From Syngnathus acus (Eukaryota > Chordata > Actinopteri > Syngnathiformes > Syngnathidae): a DNA stretch of 64,000 bases. Location: NCBI RefSeq assembly GCF_901709675.1, contig NC_051100.1, positions 4,900,001 to 4,964,000 of the forward strand, in the 5' to 3' direction. The position numbers were made by a program, and so were the translations under genes. This document shows positions 1-13,209 of the stretch, in pieces (position 1 is the stretch's first letter; each line of letters opens with the position of its first letter). The notes beneath the pieces are model-generated. The model was not told where the DNA came from, searched no databases, and was given only the letters and a program-made list of their open reading frames with translations.

Positions 1-228
1 CTTCCGGCAATAACATGAATGGCAAAACCTTAACGAGGTAGAGTAGAAAGCAAACTGGCTTACTTACAGAATGCCATCTACTCACTCCAAGGTTAAGTTG
101 ACACAATTAACAAACAGCCTTCAAAGTTGTTAATTTGCCGCAAAGTGGCTTACCTACCACACTCGAGTATTCATTGAGCAAATTGTTCGCGTCCCGCTCT
201 TAGAGCCGATGGTTTTGAATTTTTGCGC

Positions 229-245
229 TTTTTTTTTTTTTTTTT
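229..245. repeat. T17 homopolymer
   Basis: Seventeen T residues. Not flanked by a recognisable retroposon body, so not called a retroposon tail. Confidence 0.95.
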
Positions 246-1143
246 GTATTTCCATCACTCCAGTGCAAATATGCCAAGAAATGGATGATTTTTACCGGTT
301 GCAGGTGCACGTCAAGGTACTGCTTGCTTGTTGATTGGATTTTCTTTCTATGAACCTTAAAACGTTGCAGCTCATAGAAAAGCTGTGTGAAAGTTCTCTC
401 ATGGTCAACCCCCACCCCTCCCTCCCTCTTTTCCATCCGCCCCCCGGTCTGAGACTTATGCGGCTGCACCGGTTCCCATCAAGGACCTTGTCAAGGTCTG
501 TTTATGCTCAGCGCTTTGACTTGTTTGGGTAGATTCGATGTAGCGAGCTGACATTTGCAACGGTGGAATCGACAAGCGATGTTGATATTTTCAGATTCCA
601 CAACGCAACCCGTACACACTCAACTCCCTAGTGAGACCTCTAAGCTAACACACTAAAATTAAGAAATATATAGCACAGACTGATTAAGTCATGGAATTGC
701 AGAGCAACTGCAGGAAACACTCCATGGGTTAGGCTTCAGTTTCTTTGAATCCCACAACAATCTCACAGGCATGATGGAAATGCTAATTACTTATTGCAAG
801 GTCACACAGACATAAAAACATTTTTACCGTACAGGTTAGGATTTTTAACATGTAACTGCTCAGGCCCACACAGTGACTAGTCACTACCGATTGGGTTTGA
901 AATAGTAGTTTTGTGTTGTCAAATGTTGTCATTGATTGGCTTGCCTTGATTGGCTATGATTTAACTGTAGCCACTCCCACAACGGCGCAGCCCACCTTCT
1001 CCCAGATTCGTCTACCTTGTCCAAAACCTTCTTTAGTAATAAATGGGTTAAAATAACACCTTAGACTGAGCAACTATGTGACTTTCAGAAATGCACTCTC
1101 ATAAAGGACAGTGGGCGGGGCTATGGTGGCCTTATTAAAACAT

Positions 1144-1157
1144 CCCATAATGCACTG
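1144..1157 (+). promoter_or_regulatory. ZNF143/SBS-like motif near a GC box
   Basis: The sequence cccataatgcactg fits the core of the ZNF143 site. A GC box (gggcggggc) lies 30 bases upstream at 1113-1121 with ttattaaaa in between. Such motifs also occur inside vertebrate repeats, so promoter activity is only a possibility. Confidence 0.25.
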
Positions 1158-1609
1158 CACCAAGCCGTAGCGCAGACAGCAGTAAAATACTTCTTGAAGA
1201 ACAGCTTTGGAAGGTCGTAAAGCATATTTGTCCCCTAAGATTTCTGATTTGCCTTATTTTTTTTTCAAGCCATTACAGATTTATCCTCACACACGCCACT
1301 GTTTGTTTAAATGTCATGCTATCGTTAAAAGTCGCTGCCGTCTCACTGATTCATTGTCACACGTTTGTCTGTGGTTAGCTTTTTTTCTGCTGTGAAAAAA
1401 ATAGACAGGGGCGCTTGTGAGACCTGTTAAAATTTAAGCCGACTTTCTTTGACTGTTTTCTGCTCCTCGTCCCTTTTTTTAAAAAAAACATAAAATTGAG
1501 TTATTCCGCAGCCAGGCAATCACTCAAGACCTCAGTTCTGCGGTTCCTTGCCCTGATTGGTACTGCATACTGGTGAAGACATCACTGAGCACAAACTGCT
1601 TGTGGCGTA

Positions 1610-1690
1610 CGGACTAGTCAATTAGTACTACTACTATACAGAAAAAAAAATCGGTAACGTCATCGGCGACTAATCGACTTGACTAAATCA
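1610..1690. repeat. fragment resembling a (gactaatcg)-rich non-autonomous DNA transposon
   Basis: The pieces ggactagtcaattagtacta and ggcgactaatcgacttgact, 40 bases apart, form an imperfect inverted arrangement of gactag/ctaatc units. They recall a fish hAT-related repeat built of such units. Assignment is weak. Confidence 0.35.
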
Positions 1691-3963
1691 CATAAATATC
1701 GTTTGGAAAAAAAAATCTACAATCCCTTATAGGAATATTGCAAAATCCATATAAAATAGCTAAATGAATTCATGGAGAGAAGCTGATCAAGCATTTGGAG
1801 ATACAATTGAAAAAAAACCTGCATGCAAGGACACGCTTTGAATACAGCCAGGCTGGCGGCTGCATAGAAATGCGCAACTCTTTTTATTTTTTGTGCCGTC
1901 ATATACACAAACGTGAGTAGGCAGCTATTTTTCCCCTTGACATGGAGAGACAATACCAGAAAACGAGACAAGGAGCAACTTCCTTGAATATTGAAACTTA
2001 AGTTCATATCATGTTACAATTAACAGAATCGAATATTTACATTTTATGAGTGCAAAGAAATATTCTCCCCATACCGCCGTTTTTGTTTCAAGTCAACTAC
2101 TTGTCAATCCATCTCATCATTATTTAGTTTGTTCGTGCGGGGATTTCAAACTCCCCAACAATGATAAGCCACTGTCGGGCACAAAAGCCTTTTTCTTATA
2201 GAACGCTATTGAGATGACGATCATTCTTCACCAGGGATCACACAGGAGGGATTTTTTCAAAATGTCAACCTCGCAGTGTGATTGCCCCGCGTGATATGGC
2301 CATTGCATTTCATAACACCTCTGATTTACAGTTGGGCTCAAATCCACACGAAGGTCCCCGTCGGAGCGGCAAACTCCGGGCACAGACCCGCTCCAACGTC
2401 AACACTCACGAGTACTCGCGCATCTGAGCGAGCTTGCTAAATGATGAGCTAATGTAAAAATAAAAGTATATGCAGTACACTATATATACTAATAACTCAT
2501 CTATCTCTACCTGACGCCATATTGTTCCGACTAAACGAGGGCAAACGAGGACACGGCGAAAACAACAAATTCGCCTTAATCCGGAAAAAGCACCTCCATT
2601 AGACAGCCGTGGAAACAATATCATATTTGCGCTGGGAGCAGAACAGCGATACTTTGCAATCCAAGTGACATACGGACAAAGCTATTACTGCTCTTGCCGT
2701 CGACGGTCGTAATGAGAATGCGACGAGGGGTCCGGACCTTTCCGCAATCGCTGACTGGCTCATTGCAATTGGGTTAATGAGGTTCCCACTATGTTTTCAT
2801 CTTGAGTAAAAACATCCTGGCTTTCATGCAAATGATTTTCTATATAGTCCTTTTTTTTTTCTATAGTCCAAGTTGCTCCAGGGATTTTCTAATGTGAAAT
2901 AATGTCTTTTTCTTGTCGAACGTTGCCAGTGAAATAATTCAGGCCTTTTTCCTAACACTCTAGTCGTTAAATGATTAGCACAAAAGGTATTCATATAAAC
3001 ACCTACACGAAAGAACGCCTCGGTTGGATTGTGTCATGATGCCCGCTCTCCATAAATACGATATCAAGTCCCTTTTCTCGTGCTTTTTAGGCCTAGCTGT
3101 GAAAAATAATTTCTACTTTGAAGACAATGGAACATCTAGGGCTCCTACGCAGCATAACATTGCGTAATCCTCTTCACATGCTGCCAATCTTTCCATTCCT
3201 CCCAATGTGGTTAATGCAAGCTCACTCCATGAGGGCCTTTTGTTCTGTTCATAAAAGTAATGCTGCTGTGTGAATGAGATTTGTCAGAGGGTCAGTGCTC
3301 GCCCCTGGAGGCTTGTTGTTGCTTTGAGGCGTAATGAAGAGCAATATGTCACCAACCATATGGTTGCCGTCATGGTGTTAGGGACGCTTGGCGCTTGCTG
3401 AGACTGGACGGCCTGTCAATTTTTATTTTTTTTCCCCCCCCACTTGTCACATTAGATACAAAAAGAAAAGGGAGAATACAAAAGATTTTTGAAAAGTTAA
3501 AATGCGGATGAGCCGTTTTAAGTTGTAATAACAGTGTTCACCACTAGATGTCTGACATCGCTTAAGAGCAACTCTAAAACCGGACTTATATAAGTACTGT
3601 AACAGGATGTAAAAATAGTCAGATTTTGGCTTAGCGGCTTTGTACTGTAAGGAAAAGAAGAATATATTGCAAGTGGGATGAATCAAGTTGCTTCCTCTGA
3701 TGGAACCCGCGCTACGAATCTCTAATGTTTGATTAAAAACCGCACAGGCTAATTCTCATGTTGCCATTTCGACTTCATCACCAACTCTTGGCAAAGAAAA
3801 TAAGGAAGAACTTTATTAAACTTATATTAAGTTTTGTATTGTGAAACCCTCATCCTAGCATCTAACCATATAACCTCCTGGAGATTTATTTGTGCACGTC
3901 AAAACTCGCTGAGGGGGAAAAAAGCCTCTTGTGCAATCACATTGCAGTAAATTGCGTTGTATT

Positions 3964-3977
3964 CACCAGATGGCCAC
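3964..3977 (+). promoter_or_regulatory. CTCF-core-like motif
   Basis: The 14-mer caccagatggccac resembles the CTCF core (ccasyagrkggc). The same 14 bases occur at 33687-33700. Binding is inference; a repeat origin is possible because related ccactagatg motifs are scattered through the window. Confidence 0.3.
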
Positions 3978-6900
3978 ACCGGTGCAATCTAATGAGACCC
4001 AATGGAGACAAGTCTTATACAAAAACATCTTTGCATTTTCTATCATATTTAATTCAATACTCTCCGACCAATCGAAACTGAGCAGCATCATCTTCGTGTT
4101 CTGGCTAGCCAGGCCGAGCCTCGTGCCAACAAGGCTGCGACAGGCAAGCCAACAGACGGCTCGGCCGTTCATCGGTTCGGGTCAGCGGCTGAGAGTCCGG
4201 CCCGAGAGGACCTGCTGGGCGGACAGACTGTTTAGCCGCATCGAGTAGACAAATGGGGCTGCCCGTTGCCCCGGGGATGCGGGGGGGGGGGGCATCTGAT
4301 GGACTCAAGGGTCAGCTGGAGCGAATCGTCCATCAGCGTGGGACTGTCGTTTGAATCGAGGGGACATTTTTGCGGTCGTTTGTTCGCCAGGTTCGGTTGA
4401 GCGTTTTAGACCGTCCCTCATTTGGTCAACCTGACTTGACAGAAAGAAATAATATATACTGTCAAGCACACGGTGTTTAGAGCCCAAAAATATGACATCA
4501 ATTTCCAAATATTTATGGACCCGCTTGTGTAAACAGTAAACAGAGCGATATCGTCATGATGCACCAAGCGATGAAAAATTTTCCTTGAGCAATTTTGCGT
4601 CCAAATGCCGGCAGCGCCTGCATGTTCAAAGGGCTTTAACAAATAGTCTGTAATGACAGCAAAGACATTTACGCTAATGACCTTATTCATTTCACGCCAT
4701 TACAATTACAGCCTTGGAGTCAGCCATTATTTTTGCCTCTTGTTTTTTTTGTGAGGTACGTCATTCTTTTTCATCTCACTTGCCGCTATTCCTCAGGGGG
4801 AGGCATCCAAAGCATAGACATAAATATCCATTGAGATTTGAGAAAGAGGCAAGACGCACCGCCTAATTAGCTCTTTTTTTATTTTTTTGTATTTTTTGCG
4901 GCCCAGGGAGCTTGGGTCGTGAGGGATGAGATGTGTTTAACGGATGATGTACGTGCACAGCGATGGACCCCACTGAGGCAAATTATCGGCACAAGCAGAA
5001 GGCTGCATCTCATAAATACATCTACATTGATTTGGACTTCCCGCCGCCATGGTCATAACTCTCACAGTACGGACAGTGCCGGTTGGCCTCCAAGAAGCTA
5101 AAATGAACGCGGTTAACGATGACGAAGCTTGCCATCTTGCACGTCGGTGAACCCCCCCCCCCCGCCACAAGTTGTGAAAAATGGCCCTGAATTTGAACTC
5201 CCGTTGATTATAAGCAAATGTTAAAGCTGGACAGTTCATTGACATTTATTGTAGTTCTTTTAAGTGATATTTAAGTTCAGCTTTGGTAGTTGAATAAACA
5301 CAAAGTTTTTAGAGCTGTGAATAAGTTTATTCATTGGGATTTCAGGATCAATCAAACTAATAAAATAAATCAAATCAAATATTTTGTTTCCGGAATTTTA
5401 CCATGTGTAACCCTAAAAATAAGAGGACTAAAAAAATTGTAACTTGATCGATAGCAAATCGGGGAGCTCCTAATATATACGTACAAAAGGAAAATCAGCT
5501 TTAGAATGGCAATCTTTTAGCTAGGCGTATAATGTGTGTTATTCTGGAGAAATTACGGTAATTTACTGCAAATGATTTTGCTGACCCCAGAGTAACGACT
5601 CCCGGAGACCCTGCGAGTGAGTCCCCGGATCGCAGTTTGGAAAGCAACGAATAGCACGAGAAGGAAGAATATTGCATGATTATGCTCTTTCCTGCGGGAG
5701 GAATTCCTCCTTAACATCAGAGCGGAATGTAGCCGACATACGGTCGAGTTGCTTTGCGGCAGGACCTCTAATGCGCCGGGTGCTATGTATCAGCACCTCG
5801 CATTACGGCGGCGGTCCAGCGCGCCGAGAGAAACTTTGAGCGTGACGTGAATGAGTGATGCTCCACTAGCTGCGTCCTGTTTATTCTCTGCCCTTTATTT
5901 ATAGCCGCCACTGATCAGCGGTGGAAAAATACAACCGCTAGAGCAGTGACAAGGAACATCTACTGACGCGACCACGGCTCTCTCAACGATCAATACGGGT
6001 CTCGCACTGTCAAAGCGCGATAATCCCCGACAGATTGAACATGGCTTCAAATCCCTCGACTGTAAACGGAACGGGAAGGTCTGCTTTCTCGTTACGGTCC
6101 GCCGATCAAAATCAACACGTTGGCCGACATGAAACGGCAACTCTCGAGCGCTCGAGTGCAGTCCTCTCAGTTCGATGAATGATCCTCCCGAATTGGGAAG
6201 ACGGCACACAATAGTGTTGTCGCAGGGGCTTTAGGCGCAGCCAATCCCATTATGTGGCAGCGCCAGTCATGACCTCACTTAGCGCTCGCCGGCGCCATCC
6301 CATCAGCTGTGATGAACAGGTGGGGGAACCGGCACGGGCTCCTGGGCTGATTTGAATCCTAGGTGGACGTCCGCTCTTGATGATGCCTGCGAGGGTTCGC
6401 GCCATCACGTCTTTATTGCCTTGTAAAAGCGGGATAGCTGATATGCATGGGGGTTTATTGGACAGCTCGGCAGAGCTGTGAGACGATTGTTGGAATTACG
6501 ATAGATTTACGATTACGACTGCTTATAAGGAAAAATACCTGTCTTTTCACATTATTGTTTCATTTAAATTAAGTGTCTGATACCTTGTAACTTTTTTTTA
6601 CATTTCAATAAAATACAATTCAAAAGTAGTGTAATAGGTTGTTGGAGTTGATATTTTAGGATGTTATTTAAAAATAAGGTGTGGTCAGCAAGGTTTGTGG
6701 AAAAAATGGTGCGATCTTGACATTAAAAATTATTTACCTTTAGTTTTAGTTTTGAATGAGGGGAAAAAAAATCCAAAGTAAATGACATCTTGCAAAAAAA
6801 ATTCAAAAATTCAAATGAAAAAATACAGCCAGCCAAAAATTGCCCCCAGTTGGATTTTGGTCACCTCTTATTTTAAGGCTAAAATTACATTTTACTGCAA

Positions 6901-8363
6901 TCAATTCATTTAGGACGCCACTTCCTTTCATCTTTTACAGCACTTTAATTGGATTGTTTTGCTTATTAAGACTTGAATGAATTATTTAGTCTGTCTACAG
7001 CATTAAAGTTTACTTGACAAAAATAATCCTCTCCTAATCTGATCTCTTTTGCCACACGTTTTTTGTCACAATTAAAGCAGATACATGAATCGCCATCCAA
7101 AATGAAGGGAATAAGCCTCCGTCCACCGCCTCCACGAACTTAATACCCCATTTAAAAAACAAGATTATTAAAAGGTAACGACTCAGATTTAGTGCGCGTC
7201 AAATTCGCTTTGCTCGGCTAGAAGATGATACATGTTTCTTTCAACAACCCAAAGCGATTTAATATTATATCTAAAATATATGAACACGCTATAAACTTGA
7301 ATTCGGACACCGTCTTGCCTGCATGCTTGCCACTTTGGACCGACCCGTTCATGCAGCAGTGCAGGTGGTTCCACGTGTCTGCTCGAGATTAATCAGATGC
7401 CGGGAAATTCAATAAGAGCCTGCTGCTGAATCCGGCCTGTGCTGATCCATCAGCCGAGCGGGGGACTCAACTGAGTCCACATCCTTCATTGGGCTGACAA
7501 AGGGGGCGGAAGAACGTTGAGCCACTTTGAACTCGTTTCAGAAACTCTCCCTGTTGGCTGGGCGTGACGGTGCAAGCTGAAAGTGGAGGAAAAGTTATCG
7601 CTGAAAAAAAAAAAAGTATATATAAATTCTAATTTGATCAATAAGATAAATTATAAAAGTTAACGTTACTGTAAATACTTCGGAGTGGCTGTGTGGATCA
7701 TTTTTTGTATTTTTATGTTCATTCATCCATGTCACTTATCCACATTCACTCGGGTGCTTAATTAACTTTATTATAATTACTTGTGTGTTATTTTGGGGGT
7801 GCTTGTAAATTCCCATTATGTGTCAGGTTCAGTCTTTTGTCCTGATAAGAGCATGGCTTCCCACTGGACACTTCATTAGGTACACCTTTACCGCCCAATG
7901 AGATCCAATGTGAAAATTCCGCCTTTACTAATAACAACCATCAATCAAAACGGAGCTTTACCTTTGTAATTGTTAGTTTTCATTTATCAGCTTGTAGCCG
8001 CAGTTGTGTTTTTTCATCTTGGGGTTTCCGTCTTTATCGATGCAGGGCACGCGCTTCAGGCTTGACGGCTTTCTTTAAGTCAAGAATCAAAGTTACGTTA
8101 TTATCATTCATCAAGCTGCTCATGCATTATACTGAACGTGTAATGTACTGTAGACTCTATTAAGTGCTTGGTTTCACCGTTTCATTCCATTCGGTTGTTT
8201 TGACTCCCTGCATTTGCATTCCTTGCAAACGTGGCACAGTCGAATGCACTGGTGGCGTCGCCGTCCCCCCCCAAGGATTGATGCACGTTTTCCACCTTTT
8301 TGAGTTGGCGGGCGGCCAAACTATGCACGCCTCGATTTCCCTTGTTCGTTTTGTGCATGCGCT

Positions 8364-8380
8364 CCCCCCCCCCCCCCCCC
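8364..8380. repeat. C17 homopolymer
   Basis: Seventeen C residues, 140 bases before a G14 run (8522-8535) and 300 bases before a G9 run. Confidence 0.95.
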
Positions 8381-8521
8381 TCTGTTACGGGTTAATCTGG
8401 CCTGACAGAGTGGGTGTAACATTACATAAACCCCAGAGCCATCCTGCCTCTTGCTAATTAACTCTGCTTATCAGACGTAGCCGCCTTTTATAAAGCTTGT
8501 GGGGTGGGGGGGGACGTAGCA

Positions 8522-8535
8522 GGGGGGGGGGGGGG
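8522..8535. repeat. G14 homopolymer
   Basis: Fourteen G residues following ggggtgggggggg a few bases upstream, so the plus strand from 8500 to 8535 is very G-rich. Confidence 0.95.
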
Positions 8536-10137
8536 TTAACCGTCCGCCGGGTCCATTTACGCTGATGAATCAGCGCTTCAAGGAAAAAAAGCTATGTACG
8601 TGAAAAATGGCCCAGTTTTTAAGTCACACATACGTATCTGTCCCATCTATAACGATTGATTGATTGGCGAGGTGCAGGAGGGGGGGGGATGCACTTTGTT
8701 GTTTTTATTGCTCCACGCGTTTGCATATTCATATAGTTTTGATTGACGGCTTTGACAAATTAGCGTTGGATCCCAAAAGCCAAATGTTGGATGCAGTCAA
8801 ATGAGCGAGCGCAGTTTCTGCTCCTTTATTTTCATTCCAGTTCTCGGTTTTAATTTGCAACTCAGCAATTTGTTTTAAATATCTGTCAAAACCTCTGCCT
8901 TTGCAAAGGTTATGATAACATTTAAAGCTGCGGCGGGCCCACCCTGGCATCCTCTTGACATGATCATCAAAATTTGATTCTGTGCTCCCGCGTATGAGGT
9001 AAAAAAAAGTTTCACATTTTAGTAGCACCCATCTGTAGTGTTTCCCAACTTTGATTGAAACAAGGCAAATATTTTATAGTATGAAAATGCTTTCTCATTG
9101 TTATCTGAGCCTTTGAGCTTGTATAGTTGAACATGAAGTTGGTTTTAGTTGTTTTTATATAGTTTCCCACCCCCCCATTTTTTTATTATTATTGTTTATT
9201 TTTTTAATACATTTTTAAACATTAATGAATTTCAACAAATATAAAATGTAAGCGAGTGAACACTGCAATCCAAGCAATGCATGACAAACACTTTTAATGT
9301 ACATTACTGCCACCTATAGGACTGGAGTGGAATTTCAACTGCGCTTCAGTGAATGGCCTTCCAGTATTTTTTTCAAAGCTCAAATGTATTGATACAGCCC
9401 TGCGCTGCATACTGGAGCAAGACGACGCGCATTGAAAATCGCTGCAAGCGTCCGTCTGCACAAGTCAGGCCAAAGCTGTCATGTGGGGAAGGGGGCGGGG
9501 CCGACCCCCGCCTCTTCACCTGAGAATGAGCTGCCACTAAAGCACCTGGACAGCCGCCAGCGCACTTCAGCCCCGGATGCTGACTCGGCCCCCCGCACGC
9601 GTAACCCGCTCTTTGTTTTTTTTTCCAAACTCTCCATTGCGTTGTTATCGGCTCATTTCTTGTGCTGTGAATGTGTTAAACGCGGAGGTGGTGCCTCCGC
9701 GGGCGCAGATGCATATAAACACAGTTCAATTCCGATAGCTTAACGACCAAAGCTCTCAGGAGCTAATTTGATGGCATTCTCCTGCCTTTTAGTCGAGAGT
9801 GGAACTCAAGTGGGTGGGATGACTGAAGATAATGAGACTCAACTTAGTGGCGCGATAGAAAAGCTTCCCAAAAAATGTGAGCACATTAGCGCCCTGCACC
9901 CCAACGCAGCAGGTGCTCGTTCAACGGTTCCCGAACCTGTTTTGCTCCATCAGTGTCGTAATTTGGGCAAAACCCAAAACATGCGCTCTGGCAGTTCAAA
10001 GCAGTGAAAGCGAGAGATTGATGTGTGAGAACACTGAGTTGCATTTAATGGCTTTGCTCGTCTAAAAACACTTAGTCATCATGTACCGTGTTTCTAATTT
10101 ATTTCGTTTTAATTTGGTTTCAGTGTAGGTTTGTTTG

Positions 10138-10169
10138 TTTTTATTAGATTTAGTTTTTATTAGATTTAG
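10138..10169. repeat. 16-base tandem repeat, two copies
   Basis: The unit tttttattagatttag occurs twice head to tail within a T-rich stretch. Confidence 0.9.
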
Positions 10170-10583
10170 TTTTCTCTCCCAAATCAATTTGTGGGGTGAA
10201 TTTCTTGTAACATTAAAAAAAAAAAGATAGAACTAATCATCTTTGTCGACGTGCACGAATAAGCCTCGAGTGCACTTAATTGCGTGTCAAAAATCAGATT
10301 GGGATTTCCATCTGCCCCTGATTTTTTATTTTTTTTTTACCTTTTGCAGCGACACTCACACAGATGTCTGATTCCAACAAAGCTCGTTCGTTCAATATAG
10401 GCACATGTTCCACAGGTGACCTTTATGGCAGCTGCTCAACGTAAACAAAGAAACTAATAAAGGTGTGATTAATAGCGCCGCCAGTGATTATTGCCGTACA
10501 TTTCGATATCCGTGCGTCAGTTGGCTTTGGTGGCTAAGCTGGAGTCTATTTTTAATTATTTAAATGTAAATATTAAATTATTA

Positions 10584-10604
10584 TATTATATATATATATA
10601 TATT
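10584..10604. repeat. (ta)n microsatellite
   Basis: About ten ta units in a 60-base AT-only stretch. Confidence 0.9.
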
Positions 10605-10950
10605 ACATTTTTTAAAACAATCTGAACAGAAATGTATTGAAAGAGTAAAAAAACAATATTCACTGTACTTCCTTAAAAATCACTGGTGAAAAATAATGCT
10701 AATGTCAAAAATATTCTCATCATTTCGATTTGATCTCATAAAATATTAAGTGATAATGAAAATTATTTTGCATGCTCTTAAATTTATATCTAAAAATGTG
10801 TATCAGTAATTGATAATAGTGCTGATATAATTCCAACAAAAATGAGCAAAAGTAAACAAAAATTTTGCCTGAACTTTTTCATGCTATTCAATAACAAAAA
10901 ATAATGCTGATAATAAAATACTAAGTCTTTAAAATAATACATGATTAATA

Positions 10951-11124
10951 TACCGTAATTTTCGGACTATAAGTCGCGGTTTTTTTTCATAGTTTGGGTG
11001 GGGGGGCGACTTATACTCGGGAGCGACTTATATACATATATATGGTTTTTTTTCACTTTTTTGGGCATTTTATGGCTGGTGCGACTTATACTCCGGTGCG
11101 ACTTATAGTCCGAAAATTACGGTA
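10951..11124. mobile_element. MITE-like palindromic element with 27-base terminal inverted repeats
   Basis: The 174-base unit starts taccgtaattttcggac and ends with its exact reverse complement. Positions 10951-10977 and 11098-11124 match over 27 of 27 bases. Inside, the block gcgacttata recurs at 11007, 11023, 11081 and 11098, so the inner part is itself internally repeated. It lies in an AT-rich stretch. If the outer TA on each side is the target duplication, the repeats begin ccgtaatttt and the element would be a non-autonomous Tc1/mariner-type element; this is inference. I recall very similar palindromes scattered through many teleost genomes. It has no coding capacity. The perfect arms imply a young insertion or strong homogenisation, and the transcript of the intron could fold into a stable hairpin here. 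Confidence 0.85.
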
Positions 11125-12363
11125 ATTGATTACAGTACATCAAATAAAATGATCATGGTAAATTTTGAAAAATACAATTTCAACACAAAAGCCCAAAAAA
11201 AGTCTCATTTTTAAACATCCAAGTCCTCACTTGGGAACCAGCTTTCAAGGTGTCCTGCCGCCACCCGGATGTGTCCCGTCAGTGAGAAATGCGTCTTAAC
11301 AATTTTAACGAGATTTCCGACTGTCAGAAGTAAAATCCTTCAGAGGTTGACGCGTCGTCAATTCCGAGCCAACCTGCTGCCGTAAATGTCATCATGTGAT
11401 CTATTGGATGTTTCCTTTGCTCGCCGAGCCTTTTTAATGTACCTCCAGCCCCATGTAAACCACTTCAGATGGACTGCACTAATCATCTTTGCCAACTCGG
11501 CTTTTACAGTTGTGCAACACAAAGCCTGGATTGGATTGAATCAGCCCACACGCGCACACACGCACACACTCCAGCATAAACACATGCTTTTAGGAAATAA
11601 TTGCATGCTAATTGTGATTACTCAGCTAAGCATCGCAAAGTGCACGCGCACACACCTGTGGGTGTTGCCTTTTGCTTGTTGCAATTATTAAGCCAGCGAG
11701 TGACTCACAAGGTGACTGCCGAGGGCTTCACAATGGCACCTGAAGGTCAAGCCCGAGACAAAATTCCTTCCCTTCCTTTCGGTAGAGCGGAAAGATGAAA
11801 CCCAGCCAGTGTGTTTTTCACGAGAGGAAAAAAACAAAAACCCGGAGGCATTGTGCCTTAAACAAACAGCACATCTGTTGGCACTGCGGTTCAAAAGACT
11901 CGATGGCTTCAAGCTACATTAAACAATGCTTTGCATAGCTTTTTATAGAAAATGGCTGCTGGTGCTTCAGATTCGAGAGTATCAACATTCGCTGCACGCC
12001 CACCTGATTTGCGTGCTTCATCGTGGTTGAGTTTTTAATGAAAGGATAATTATACGATACGCATTTTTCATTCACACAGTATAACTTCATTCAATAAAAT
12101 CGGAGAACCCCTTTCAGGAATACCTCGTGGGTCTGGATGAAGGCCCCTGAAATATGAGTAGCTATCGTAACAAGAGAACCAATCAAATCAGTCCATCGTC
12201 TTAACAGTAGTGTGTCCACTCGATGCGTTTCTGCCGGTGTTCACACCAGCAGTAGAAAAAGTGCAGCCACCTCAGTTGGACTCATTTAAAAAGATCAATC
12301 AGGAACACTTTGACAGAGCGCAGCTCACTTAGATTCATTTGTATTCTTTGGAGTTGAAGCAAA

Positions 12364-12395
12364 TGTGTGTGTGTGTGTGTGTGGGGGGGGGGGGG
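12364..12395. repeat. (tg)n followed by G13
   Basis: Ten tg units run straight into 13 G residues (12383-12395). Confidence 0.95.
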
Positions 12396-13020
12396 CCTCT
12401 CGAGAGTGTCTGACTGTCATGTTCAAATTACCTCACATCGACCTCATTTTATGAACTGTTTGACAACACGTCACTTTATTCTTCTTGAGTTTACCTTTTA
12501 CCAGATCCGGGCTCCATGAGAGAGCCGTCGGTGCAAAGAAACCGACACTTGCGTTTACATTGTCTTTCTTTTTACTCATTCACTTTGTAGAGAATAGAAT
12601 CATGTCAAAACGGCAAAAGACAGCCACAGTACCACAGACTTTAAAATCGGAAACTTTGCCAATACCGAAAGAAGACGTCAGCGTTCCTTTTCTGTTGCGT
12701 GCGCGGACCTCTCGTGTCGAGAGAATCCTCACGTGGTGCCGCCTTTCACAACAGAATAGAATCACATTGGCCCACTTTGTCATAATCCCGCACTAAGCGA
12801 CAGCGCGGAGACCACTCGGGGCCTTTGCCCATATGCGCTCGTAATTACATTTTTTGAATGGCTAAAAGGCACTCGCTTACTCTACCCGACCCCCCCCCTC
12901 TTTCTCTCAGTTTATACTGCATTGGGATACAGGAGAAGTACAACGAGGTTGGCTGCCTGCCTTGGTTTAACCTTGCGTGGTTGAATCGGGAAACAAGTGA
13001 ATAAAGCTATATAAATAAGC

Positions 13021-13070
13021 CATCCATCCATCCATCCATCCATCCATCCACCCATCCACCCACCCACCCA
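13021..13070. repeat. (catc)n microsatellite
   Basis: About eight perfect catc/atcc units decay into caccc/atcc variants at the 3' side. Confidence 0.95.
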
Positions 13071-13080
13071 TTCATCAATC

Positions 13081-13209
13081 TCGTATCACATCACCACATC
13101 TTCACATGGCACCATCACACCACACGGTATCTTGCACATCATCACACGTATCCTGTCTCACATGACATCAGATCACATCACATTACATCACACATCACTC
13201 CATCTTCAC
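13081..13209. repeat. degenerate atcaca-rich minisatellite
   Basis: The plus strand is nearly free of long non-repetitive sequence; it consists of variants of catcaca, cacatca and tcacat. It directly follows the catc microsatellite and may derive from it. Confidence 0.75.
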
